Positions 55,369 to 63,262 of a stretch of 64,000 nucleotides of DNA are shown here, piece after piece (within the stretch, counting starts at the first letter, position 1; each line of letters begins with the position of its first letter). The position numbers were made by a program, and so were the translations under genes. The stretch is from Kiloniella majae (lineage in GTDB: Bacteria; Pseudomonadota; Alphaproteobacteria; Kiloniellales; Kiloniellaceae): assembly GCF_002118315.1 (NCBI RefSeq), contig NZ_MTSZ01000001.1, forward strand, positions 1,178,001-1,242,000. The letters run 5' to 3'. The notes under the pieces were generated by a model. The model saw nothing but the letters and a program-made list of their open reading frames with translations, made no database searches and was not told where the DNA came from.

Positions 55369-56556
55369 TTAAAGTTTACATTCTGTTGCGTAAGCATCCT
55401 GATGAGCAGAGAAGACTTTGCTCACAATTTTGTTGGTGACAATGTCCCCGTCTTTATGAACAACACGCACATAGATATCCTGAACCGGATGCTGGTTTGA
55501 TCCAAACTTGAAATCACCACGCACAGAGTCAAATTCAGCTTTTCTAAGGGCATCGCGGAACTTGCCATCATCAGAAAGATCCCCCCCAACAGAAGCAACT
55601 GCTGAATCAATCAAAAGTGCAGCATCATACCCCTGACTGGCATAGAGAGATGGGTTCCGCCCATAGGTCTCCTTGAAGGCTTTCACAAACGACGTATTCG
55701 CAGGGTTATCAATATCCTTGTTCCATTGTGATGTGTTGTAAACACCAACCGCGGCATCACCAACAGCCTTCAGAATGCCTTCATCGAAAGAGAACGCTGG
55801 TCCGAAAAGAGGCGTTTCAGCATTTAATCCAGCTTGGGAATACTGCTTAACGAAATTGATACCCATACCGCCTGGCAGGAAGAAATAAACCGCATCCGGT
55901 TTCGCCGCACGCAGGTTAGCCAACTCCGCAGCATAATCGACCTGACCAAGTTTGGTATAAACTTCACCCGCTACGTCACCTTTGTAGAAACGCTTGAAAC
56001 CTGCAATTGCATCTTTACCAGCCGGATAGTTTGGCGCCATGAGGTAAACATTTTTCAACCCCTTATCGGTCACATACTGTCCCGCAGCTTCGTGAAGGTT
56101 GTCATTTTGCCATGCCACGTTGAAATAATTTTCATGACATTTTTTACCCGCCAAAGCCGATGGACCTGCATTGGGGCTAATGTAAAACTTGCCTGCGCGG
56201 GTCACACTTGGGACAACGGCCATTGCCAGGTTGGACCAGACTATACCGGTCACGATATCAACGTCGTCCTGTTTGATCATGCGTGTGGCAATTTGCTTGG
56301 CATTGCCAACCTTGCGCGCATCATCCACTTCGATAACCTGTGTTTCAACACCGCCCAGCTTGCCATCTTTCATTTTCAAGCCAAGCATAAAGCCATCGCG
56401 GATATCAATGCCAAGACTGGCACCGCCGCCGGATAATGTAGTGATCATCCCAATTTTCAAAGGCTCCGCAGCCTGAACAGCAGGTGATGTAAAACCTGCA
56501 CTTAGTGCCATTGCACCAGCCATAAACAGTGGTAACAGATGTTTCTTTTTTTTCAT
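55369..56556 (-). CDS. livK: LIV-type ABC transporter substrate-binding protein
   Basis: 395 residues with a signal peptide (MKKKKHLLPLFMAGAMALS..., cleavage near VQAA). LKIGMITTLSGGGASLGIDIRDGF opens a type I periplasmic binding protein; IVTGIVWSNLAMAVVP and PNAGPSALAGKKCHENYF are ligand-domain segments. The sequence resembles the amide/aromatic-acid branch as much as Leu/Ile/Val binders, so the true ligand is open. Ribosome binding site AGGGGCGAAAA before ATG 56556. First gene of the operon; a small GCCTA/TAGGC hairpin (55344-55357) follows it. Confidence 0.9.
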   Translation of the reverse strand: MKKKKHLLPLFMAGAMALSAGFTSPAVQAAEPLKIGMITTLSGGGASLGIDIRDGFMLGLKMKDGKLGGVETQVIEVDDARKVGNAKQIATRMIKQDDVDIVTGIVWSNLAMAVVPSVTRAGKFYISPNAGPSALAGKKCHENYFNVAWQNDNLHEAAGQYVTDKGLKNVYLMAPNYPAGKDAIAGFKRFYKGDVAGEVYTKLGQVDYAAELANLRAAKPDAVYFFLPGGMGINFVKQYSQAGLNAETPLFGPAFSFDEGILKAVGDAAVGVYNTSQWNKDIDNPANTSFVKAFKETYGRNPSLYASQGYDAALLIDSAVASVGGDLSDDGKFRDALRKAEFDSVRGDFKFGSNQHPVQDIYVRVVHKDGDIVTNKIVSKVFSAHQDAYATECKL

Positions 56557-57035
56557 TTTTCGCCCCTTGAAAAACGAGCCAAGAACTTGTCTCGCGATTT
56601 ATGGTCCGAAGCCAACAGCCCGGAACCTCCCTATTTATTATGGCGAACACGGTAATCGAAGGGCTGTGGACAGGCAACTTTTTATCACCTGTGGCGATAG
56701 ATAACCGGCCATAATTCTCAAGATATCCTCTCCATAAGATCTTGCCCTGCACCTTATTATTCTTAAATTTACGAACACAATGCATAGGGGCCATGCAAAA
56801 GATATAGGCGGATCGGGCTTGACCCAAAGAGAGCCTTCCTATATTCAAGCGTCACTTCGCGAGAAATCGTGGTGTTTCGGCACATGTTTTTTCGCTCTGA
56901 TGGGATTTCGTAATAATCCCGCCTAGATCGATAGCGCTTATCCTTGTGTTGGACATTGATGTCTCCAAAAGTGCGGCGAAGAGCTAGATTGATCCAGGTA
57001 TAGCCTTCACCATGCTTTTAAAGGAACTTTCCTGC
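56557..57035. other. Divergent intergenic region / long leader of the helicase gene
   Basis: 479 bp between livK (minus) and the helicase gene (plus). No convincing gene. On the helicase side I see a hairpin GGGATT/AATCCC (56902-56920) and a 12-bp palindrome GACATTGATGTC (56952-56963). Cold-responsive DEAD-box genes often have long structured leaders, so the 3' half may be 5'UTR. Promoters of both genes must lie here; I cannot place them with confidence. Confidence 0.45.
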
Positions 57036-58397
57036 ATGACTCAGTTTTCCGAGCTCAATCTGATTGAGCCGCTTCAACGTGCTATCGACGCACAAGGTTT
57101 CACCACGCCTACAGCTATTCAGTCCAAGACTATTCCTGCCCTAATGGAAGGCAGAGATGTCATTGGTCTTTCCCAAACAGGTGGTGGTAAAACAGCAGCC
57201 TTCGTTCTTCCCCTTCTACAGCGTTTGTTTGAACGAAATGAGCGCTATGTTGCCAACCATCCCCAGGCTTTGATTCTTGCACCAACGCGTGAAATCGCTA
57301 TGCAGATCGGCCACGTCCTTCGTGGTCTGTCCAAGTTTTTGCCGATCCGTTACACAACGGTTACTGGTGGCGCCCCAATGTTCCCACAGTTCCGCGACCT
57401 TAACCGCGGCGTGCATATTCTTGTGGCAACACCTGGCCGTCTGATTGACCACGTAAAGCGTGGATCAGTTAAATTCGATCACACAACAACACTTATTCTC
57501 GATGAAGCAGATCGCATGCTCGATCTTGGCTTCTCAGATGAAGTGGTTGAGATCGCAAACAGCTTGCCAACCGAACACCAGACCGTTCTTTTCTCTGCAA
57601 CGATGCCAAAATCTGTTGATCGTCTGATCACACAGCTTTTGAAAGATCCAGTTCGTATCGAAACAGCAAAAGAATCAACAACCGCCGCAAACGTTACCCA
57701 GCGTGCGTTCTATGTTCACGGCGGACAGAAGCAAGCTCTTCTAAGTCACATTCTGGACAAACATCCGGGTGAGCGCGTTCTTGTTTTCATGCAGACGAAA
57801 GCAGAATGCGACCGTTGGTCCGATGCCCTTCGCGAAGACGGTCGTCGAGTGGATGCAATTCACGGTGACAAGCAGCAGCGCATTAGAACCAAGGTGATGA
57901 ATAAATTCCGTCGCGGCGATATTGATGTGCTTGTTGCTACTGATGTTGCTGCCCGCGGTATCGACGTACAGGGTATTAAGGTTGTCGTGAATATCGACCT
58001 GCCGACTGACCCGGAAAACTATGTGCACCGTATTGGCCGTACAGGTCGTGCAGAAGCCACGGGTGATGCCTACTCATTCTGCTCGCCAAAAGAAATCGGC
58101 ACCCTGAAACGCATTGAAAAATCTATCCGTCAGGATATCACCGTTGAAAAGGATCATCCTTTCCACGTTGAAATCAGCAAGCGCGATGCTAATTCCCAAA
58201 AACCAAACAACCGTCGTGGCCGGAACTTTGGCAAACCAGGTGGCAACCGTGGTCGCGGTGGACCTGGCGGCCGTAGTGGTCCGGGACGTGGTCGTGCCGC
58301 AGGTAACGGCAATGGTGGCTTCGGTGGTCGACAGGCTCAAAATGCCAATGGCGAGAACAGATCCCAGAAGAAATTCACCAAGCGTCAAGCAGCATAA
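57036..58397 (+). CDS. DEAD-box ATP-dependent RNA helicase (RhlE-like)
   Basis: 453 residues. Motifs in order: FSELNLIEPLQRAIDAQGFTTPTAIQ (Q motif), SQTGGGKTAAFVLP (I), PTREIAMQIG (Ia), TPGRLID (Ib), DEADRMLD (II), SAT (III), DVAARGIDVQ (V) and HRIGRTGRA (VI). The C-terminal tail from about 395 is Gly/Arg-rich (GRGGPGGRSGPGRGRAAG), typical for RhlE-type helicases that bind structured RNA in ribosome assembly or cold growth. ATG 57036 (AAAGGAA 10 bp upstream) is preferred over ATG 57012. Confidence 0.93.
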   Translation: MTQFSELNLIEPLQRAIDAQGFTTPTAIQSKTIPALMEGRDVIGLSQTGGGKTAAFVLPLLQRLFERNERYVANHPQALILAPTREIAMQIGHVLRGLSKFLPIRYTTVTGGAPMFPQFRDLNRGVHILVATPGRLIDHVKRGSVKFDHTTTLILDEADRMLDLGFSDEVVEIANSLPTEHQTVLFSATMPKSVDRLITQLLKDPVRIETAKESTTAANVTQRAFYVHGGQKQALLSHILDKHPGERVLVFMQTKAECDRWSDALREDGRRVDAIHGDKQQRIRTKVMNKFRRGDIDVLVATDVAARGIDVQGIKVVVNIDLPTDPENYVHRIGRTGRAEATGDAYSFCSPKEIGTLKRIEKSIRQDITVEKDHPFHVEISKRDANSQKPNNRRGRNFGKPGGNRGRGGPGGRSGPGRGRAAGNGNGGFGGRQAQNANGENRSQKKFTKRQAA

Positions 58398-58420
58398 AGC
58401 TCGCTTCGCAATAATTATAC

Positions 58421-58458
58421 AAAAAGAAAGGCTGCCCATTCCGGCAGCCTTTCTTTTT
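58421..58458 (+). terminator. Rho-independent terminator of the helicase gene (bidirectional)
   Basis: AAAAAGAAAGGCTGCC and GGCAGCCTTTCTTTTT form a perfect 16-bp stem around a 6-nt loop (CATTCC). T-rich and A-rich flanks allow it to end both the helicase transcript and that of the convergent PAS gene. Confidence 0.9.
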
Positions 58459-58496
58459 GTCGTTTAAACTTGGATTCAGTAAAACTTCTGCACGAA

Positions 58497-59054
58497 TTAA
58501 AGATTAATAAAATCTGTGAACGTCACAACCATGTTTACTGTTTCATCATCATCTGACAGCGGAAGCAGAATAGCATCGCCCTGCCACAAATTCGGGATAT
58601 CTGATGGAACACCTTCGCGATCATAAACCGGGCATTTCTTTTCCGATACGATGCGATAGTTTGTCAGAACGTCTTCCACAGTAGTCCCAAAACTGCCATC
58701 AGCAACAGTCCGCCCGGTCGGATCAAATCCCCGAGCTTCAACTTCCTTGGTGCCAACAAGACGATAGGTAAAATCAAGCGGCTTTCGCTTAACATCAACC
58801 AGGATCATACTCGCCAGAAATGACTTCATCTCGACCGGATCAAGATCAGCACGCGAAGGCATAGAGCGGCCTTTACGCTTTGAATCCCAATATTCATAGA
58901 ACGTCCGAATACTTTCCGGACAGGAGTCCAGAAAATCCAATGTTGTCAATCTGTCGTATTTCGGTTTCATTCCAAAAACTGGCCCACTAATTGGCTCTGC
59001 AACGGCAGAATGCCATCCTGTTTCATTTCTTAGCCCTGTTACATTCTTTTGCAT
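58497..59054 (-). CDS. PAS-domain protein (PAS_5 type)
   Basis: 185 residues. LTTLDFLDSCPESIRTFYEYWDSKRKGRSMPSRADLDPVEMKSFLASMILVDV and FTYRLVGTKEVEARGFDPTGRTV are the pattern of the stand-alone PAS_5 proteins abundant in Rhodospirillales. No output domain is attached, so it may sense a ligand or redox state for a partner protein. Role unknown. Confidence 0.82.
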   Translation of the reverse strand: MQKNVTGLRNETGWHSAVAEPISGPVFGMKPKYDRLTTLDFLDSCPESIRTFYEYWDSKRKGRSMPSRADLDPVEMKSFLASMILVDVKRKPLDFTYRLVGTKEVEARGFDPTGRTVADGSFGTTVEDVLTNYRIVSEKKCPVYDREGVPSDIPNLWQGDAILLPLSDDDETVNMVVTFTDFINL

Positions 59055-59281
59055 GCAACTAAACCATTATCTTTATGAACGAATGCGAGTAAAAAATTAC
59101 AACGACCTGTCTCGCTTATTGTAAATATATATTTACATATAGTGTTCATAGCTATTCGCAATAGTACCTAGAGAATAATTTCCCATTAGAACAGCAAAAA
59201 TTGCGAGAATGATAAGACATTGAAATAATAGGAATATCGCGGTAAACCTATAACGTTAATTCATCTCTGGGTAGATTACGC

Positions 59282-59950
59282 ATGTCGCAAAAAACTCCAC
59301 TTCTTTACAGCTTTAGACGCTGCCCCTATGCCATGCGGGCCAGACTCGGTTTACAAAGCAGCCACCAATTTTGTGAGCTAAGAGAAATTGTTTTACGCGA
59401 CAAACCTTCGGAAATGCTTGAGGCATCACCAAAAGGTACAGTCCCCGTTTTGGTACTGTCCAACGGTGATGTTCTGGAAGAAAGCCTAGATATTATGCTC
59501 TGGGCTCTCAACCAACATGATCCGGAGAACTGGCTAACTCCTGAAATCGGCACATTCGATGAAATGCTGGTTCTGATTCATCGCTGCGAGAGCGAGTTCA
59601 AAGGGCATCTGGATCGATATAAATACGCCCCACGTTACGAAGAAGATGTTGACCCGATAGCGCACCGCACGCAGGCTGAAAACTTCTTGGGCGAGCTAGA
59701 CAAGTTACTCGCAAAAAATTCATTTCTATTTGGAGGGCAAAGATCACTGGCCGACATGGCCATTGCACCTTTTATCAGGCAATTCGCCAATGTTGATCGT
59801 GCATGGTTTGACCAAACTGACTATCCACACCTAAAATCCTGGCTATATGAATTTCTCGACTCTTCTCGCTTTAAAGCTACTTTGAAAAAATATCCCGTCT
59901 GGGCTACAGGTGATCCCGTCACCTACTTCCCGGAACAGCCCATCCCTTAA
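59282..59950 (+). CDS. Glutathione S-transferase family protein
   Basis: 222 residues. The thioredoxin-like N-terminal domain (about 5-80) has SFRRCPYAMRARLGL with the catalytic-type CPYAMR, and SPKGTVPVLVLSNGDVLEESLDI, which positions the cis-Pro and the glutathione Glu/Ser. The helical C-terminal domain contains FLFGGQRSLADMAIAPFIRQFA. Likely cytosolic glutathione-dependent transferase or lyase; substrate unknown. Confidence 0.9.
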   Translation: MSQKTPLLYSFRRCPYAMRARLGLQSSHQFCELREIVLRDKPSEMLEASPKGTVPVLVLSNGDVLEESLDIMLWALNQHDPENWLTPEIGTFDEMLVLIHRCESEFKGHLDRYKYAPRYEEDVDPIAHRTQAENFLGELDKLLAKNSFLFGGQRSLADMAIAPFIRQFANVDRAWFDQTDYPHLKSWLYEFLDSSRFKATLKKYPVWATGDPVTYFPEQPIP

Positions 59951-59991
59951 ACGATACGAGCTCACTCCCGCAGGCTTCCTTAGGCAATATC

Positions 59992-60417
59992 ATGTTAAAA
60001 ATTACCAACACTATCCAGATTGCCCCGGAAGAACTTGAAGAGACCTTCATCAGGGCCTCTGGCTCTGGTGGTCAGAACGTCAACAAAGTATCCACAGCGG
60101 TACAATTGAGATTTAACGCAAAAAATAGCTCGGCTATTTCGAGTTTTGTTTTCAACCGCTTAAAGAGCATTGCAAGCCACCTGATGACACAAGATGGCGA
60201 GATCCTTATTACAGCAAACAGCCACCGTACTCAGGAACGAAACCGTCAGGATGCCCGTGACAGACTTGCTGATTTAATCAAAAAGGCCACAGTACAACAG
60301 AAATCACGTCGACCGACCAAACCTTCCAAATCAGCAAAAACAAAGCGAACGGATAAAAAAAAGCAGCGCGGCGAAATTAAAAAAGGTCGAGGACGAGTTT
60401 CAAAGTCAGATTACTAA
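59992..60417 (+). CDS. arfB: Peptidyl-tRNA hydrolase ArfB (YaeJ), ribosome rescue
   Basis: 141 residues. RASGSGGQNVNKVSTAVQLRF carries the catalytic GGQ (26-28), and the long basic tail (KSRRPTKPSKSAKTKRTDKK) enters the empty mRNA channel. ArfB releases peptides from ribosomes stalled without a stop codon. Length and layout match E. coli YaeJ. It follows the GST gene by 41 bp, so shared transcription is possible. Confidence 0.93.
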   Translation: MLKITNTIQIAPEELEETFIRASGSGGQNVNKVSTAVQLRFNAKNSSAISSFVFNRLKSIASHLMTQDGEILITANSHRTQERNRQDARDRLADLIKKATVQQKSRRPTKPSKSAKTKRTDKKKQRGEIKKGRGRVSKSDY

Positions 60418-60603
60418 AGATCACCGACCTTCCTAATTCTGTTGATGATAAAGCATCTAATATTGAGGCCTAATATTGAGAATGAGTACATTGCATAACA
60501 GGCATCGACTGTGCCCTTGATTTTCATAAGCGCCCATTACTCAAGACAGACCTATACACTTACCGACACAAAACCTACTTCACGAGTTTTATCTATACGG
60601 GCT

Positions 60604-60915
60604 CTATCTGTAATGAGGGCCAATTCTTTTCAGGTTCTTGGCAAACTCGCGATGCTCTTTAACATTTTTAGGACCGTGAACCCGTTTGGTGCTAGCAGGA
60701 TGATCCCCCAACCACCACGGGGCTTTCCATGCCGTTGCCGGGCGAACCGGCCTTGTTGTAAACCCACCACCACAATTTGGGCATACATTTTCAAAAACGC
60801 CATGTGCACAATCATTGCAGAACGTACATTCAAAAGAACAGATCTGAGCATCTTGTGATTCCGGGGGAAGATCTTTATCACAGTGTTCACAGGAAGGACG
60901 TAACTCCAACATCAC
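60604..60915 (-). CDS. DUF1272 domain protein (zinc-ribbon-like)
   Basis: 103 residues, Cys-rich. LELRPSCEHCDKDLPPES, CSFECTFCNDCA and VCPNCGGGFTTRPVRP carry four Cys pairs expected to bind zinc, the DUF1272 layout. A C-terminal basic region (KNVKEHREFAKNLKRI) follows. Function unknown; small DUF1272 proteins occur next to many metabolic genes. Confidence 0.85.
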   Translation of the reverse strand: MMLELRPSCEHCDKDLPPESQDAQICSFECTFCNDCAHGVFENVCPNCGGGFTTRPVRPATAWKAPWWLGDHPASTKRVHGPKNVKEHREFAKNLKRIGPHYR

Positions 60916-61031
60916 CTACTCCGTTATTTACCAACAACTGATAAAGAAACCATACCCGAGCCGACAGCCTTCACAAGGCAAATGACACGCCCTATCCTGG
61001 CAAAATTCTATCAGAATCTGCCACTTACTTT

Positions 61032-61499
61032 TCAGCCCTCAATGGTCATTGGCACAAAAGTCGTTGCTTTTACGCGGGAAACAGCAATTGATGTCTGGAA
61101 ACGCCTTACATTACTGTCATTAAAAAAGAAACGATGCGTGAAAGCTTCGTAATCTTTCATATTCTTTGCAATAACAATTAATACAAAATCAGAGCCACCT
61201 GCCACACAATAACAATGCTGAACCTGGGGCTCTTTTTTGGCTCTTCGTTTAAAAGCATCCGTTTCATCAATACGGTCTCGTTCTAGGTCCACCGAAATAA
61301 CCGCGGTCACTTCATAACCAACAGCTTCGGGATCAACGATCGCATTTTCCGACTGTATAATACCACTTTCCCGCAAGCGTTTTAAACGTCGCTGTACCGA
61401 CGCAGTTGAAGCATGCGCCTTTTCTGACAGGACGGCTATTGGCGTTCGCGCATCTACCTGAAGCTCTTCTAAAATCCTCTTATCAACATCATCCATCAC
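61032..61499 (-). CDS. Lrp/AsnC family transcriptional regulator
   Basis: 155 residues. DDVDKRILEELQVDARTPIAVLSEKAHASTASVQRRLKRLRESGII is the DNA-binding domain; the RAM domain (CYCVAGGSDFVLIVIAKN) follows. It is divergent from azlCD, a branched-chain amino acid exporter, which it most likely controls, as in B. subtilis azlB. ATG 61496 (residue 2) is an equal start candidate. Confidence 0.9.
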   Translation of the reverse strand: MMDDVDKRILEELQVDARTPIAVLSEKAHASTASVQRRLKRLRESGIIQSENAIVDPEAVGYEVTAVISVDLERDRIDETDAFKRRAKKEPQVQHCYCVAGGSDFVLIVIAKNMKDYEAFTHRFFFNDSNVRRFQTSIAVSRVKATTFVPMTIEG

Positions 61500-61531
61500 A
61501 TTACGATCACTATAATTAAAAATAAGATCTT

Positions 61532-61556
61532 AATAAATCATACTAAAGAATTTATT
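61532..61556. promoter_or_regulatory. AT-rich dyad between asnC-type gene and azlC
   Basis: AATAAAT (61532-61538) and ATTTATT (61550-61556) form an inverted repeat with an 11-bp spacer, 33 bp from the regulator start and 64 bp from azlC. Its AT-rich form and place suit an Lrp-type operator; short arms mean it could be chance. Confidence 0.4.
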
Positions 61557-61620
61557 GATACATAAAAATCACCCCTCATTGTTACTGTCGTCGATCCAAC
61601 AAACATTTTTTGGTTATCTA

Positions 61621-62304
61621 ATGAAACAAGGTTTTTTAAGTATTCTTCCACTCGCTGCCGGTGCTGCAGCCTATGGATTTGCCTTTGGCGTTATCGCAGC
61701 ACAGCTCGATTTCCCGTGGTGGGGCATCGCAATAATGAGTGCTTCGGTACATGCAGGCTCTTCACAAATTGTTGCCGTTGAACAGTTTGCATCGGAAGGT
61801 TTTGTGATCGGTGCCGTCCTGGCCGGCTTAGCGCTTAACATGCGATACTTAGGCATTATCGCCTCACTCAATAGCGTCCTCAAAGAGGTCCCGTTGTTTC
61901 AACGTCTGTTCGCCATTCACATCACAAGTGATGAAAATTGGGCCCTAACCTTTGCCAAGCGCGCAAAAGATCCATCCATCGGTGCCCCCTTTCTGATCGG
62001 GTCTGGCTTAACGATGTTTGTGACCTGGATTATCTCAACAACTGGGGGGGCGTTGTTAGGACAATCTATTCCCAACCTTGTTGATTACGGTCTTGGTTTT
62101 GCCTTCACAGCCGCTTTCATAGCCATGGCACGTGCAATGTGGCGCAACAAGCAAGATACTCTGCCATGGGTCATAACATTCGTTGTTACCATCCTTCTGA
62201 TCAAGCTTTCTCTGGGCAGTGCCTTCGCCATTATAGCCGGCAGTATCGCAGGTGTTATCACAACAGGGCTCACACAACAGATAAGCAAAAAGGCTGCAGC
62301 ATGA
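61621..62304 (+). CDS. azlC: Branched-chain amino acid exporter large subunit AzlC
   Basis: 227 residues with several helices. GAAAYGFAFGVIAAQLDFPWW, SASVHAGSSQIVAVE and LALNMRYLGIIASL are AzlC signatures. Exports leucine-type amino acids or analogues together with AzlD. ATG 61621 is chosen by family length; the frame opens at TTG 61555. Its stop overlaps the azlD start. Confidence 0.9.
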   Translation: MKQGFLSILPLAAGAAAYGFAFGVIAAQLDFPWWGIAIMSASVHAGSSQIVAVEQFASEGFVIGAVLAGLALNMRYLGIIASLNSVLKEVPLFQRLFAIHITSDENWALTFAKRAKDPSIGAPFLIGSGLTMFVTWIISTTGGALLGQSIPNLVDYGLGFAFTAAFIAMARAMWRNKQDTLPWVITFVVTILLIKLSLGSAFAIIAGSIAGVITTGLTQQISKKAAA

Positions 62305-62600
62305 CTGATGCACAATGGTTCCTGATCGGAACACTGGCTTTAGGAGCCTATTCAATTCGCTTTCTGGGACTGGTAAGCGGACAACTCATCAGCGACAACA
62401 AACATCTTAGCAAATTTCTAGCTGATCTACCTGGCTGCCTGATCGTCGCTCTCATTGCCTCCTCCCTTGCCGGGGCTGATCCCATCACTTGGACAGCAGC
62501 AGCTATCGCCTTTGTTGTTGCTTTAATTTCCAATCATGTCGTCATAACGATGATATTTGGCTTCATCGCCATCTTTGCTTTGAAGCACTTTTTTATCTAG
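62301..62600 (+). CDS. azlD: Branched-chain amino acid exporter small subunit AzlD
   Basis: 99 residues, four hydrophobic segments: WFLIGTLALGAYSIRFLGL, FLADLPGCLIVALIASSLA and the final hydrophobic pair. AzlD partners AzlC. ATG 62301 overlaps the azlC stop by 4 bp (ATGA), the usual azlCD coupling; the longer open frame upstream lies inside azlC and is not real. Confidence 0.9.
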   Translation: MTDAQWFLIGTLALGAYSIRFLGLVSGQLISDNKHLSKFLADLPGCLIVALIASSLAGADPITWTAAAIAFVVALISNHVVITMIFGFIAIFALKHFFI

Positions 62601-62654
62601 CTGACAGATCTGTTTCTCATTCAACTGAAACCAGTAATGACTGAAACTGATCCT

Positions 62655-63149
62655 TTAAATATCCAGCGCCATAAGAGTCTCACCCTGTAGAGAGATAGCC
62701 CCCAGTTTATCGTAAAATTTACGAGCTGGGGGATTACCCTTCCAGACTGTCCACATCAGCAATTCACAATCATTATACCGACCGATACGACGTAATTCTT
62801 CTATCATTGCCTGGCCAACACCTTGGGAACGCCAATCTTGGCGCACAAATAGATCAGTCATAAAAATCATGCCCTGAAAGCTATCTGCCCAAAATCCATA
62901 GCTAAAAATTGCATAGCCCAGAACGTCACTGTTCTTCTCAGCGATCAGCGCAGAAAAAAGCGGTTTTGTCCCAAAGCCATGTTTTATGAGTTTGGCAAGA
63001 TTAACTTCTGCATCAAACGGTGCCCGTACCTCCCCCAACCCAGAGAGATAGTCCGCAAATTCTTCAGCCATTTTCACAATTTTTGGCATGTCATCTTGCT
63101 CAGCAAACCGAATAACAATATCCGCGTCCATCATTTTATTCGTCCCCAT
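62655..63149 (-). CDS. GNAT family N-acetyltransferase
   Basis: 164 residues. FMTDLFVRQDWRSQGVGQAMIEELRRIG is motif A for acetyl-CoA binding, and LLMWTVWKGNPPARKFYDKLGA motif B. The pattern is that of diamine/amino-acid acetyltransferases (SAT-like), but substrate is unassigned. Converges with azlD across 54 bp that hold only a short direct repeat (ACTGAAAC twice). Confidence 0.87.
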   Translation of the reverse strand: MGTNKMMDADIVIRFAEQDDMPKIVKMAEEFADYLSGLGEVRAPFDAEVNLAKLIKHGFGTKPLFSALIAEKNSDVLGYAIFSYGFWADSFQGMIFMTDLFVRQDWRSQGVGQAMIEELRRIGRYNDCELLMWTVWKGNPPARKFYDKLGAISLQGETLMALDI

Positions 63150-63262
63150 CCCCCGCCAAAAAGCGCCTTTTCTGTTACTTCTGTGGAAAAAGATAGCTTT
63201 CTACGCAAATTTTACAGTATGATTTATGTAATTGATCTGTTTCTGTTCGGTTATTACAAACT

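Noticed and set aside
55834-56436. 200-residue plus-strand open frame inside livK
   Set aside because: It lies wholly opposite a clear binding-protein gene and has no family features.
56405-56848. 147-residue minus-strand open frame over the livK start and upstream region
   Set aside because: It overlaps the signal peptide region of livK and shows no recognisable domain or start signal.
62139-62300. Longer azlD gene
   Set aside because: This stretch lies inside azlC in another frame; the ATG at 62301 overlapping the azlC stop gives the normal small-subunit size.
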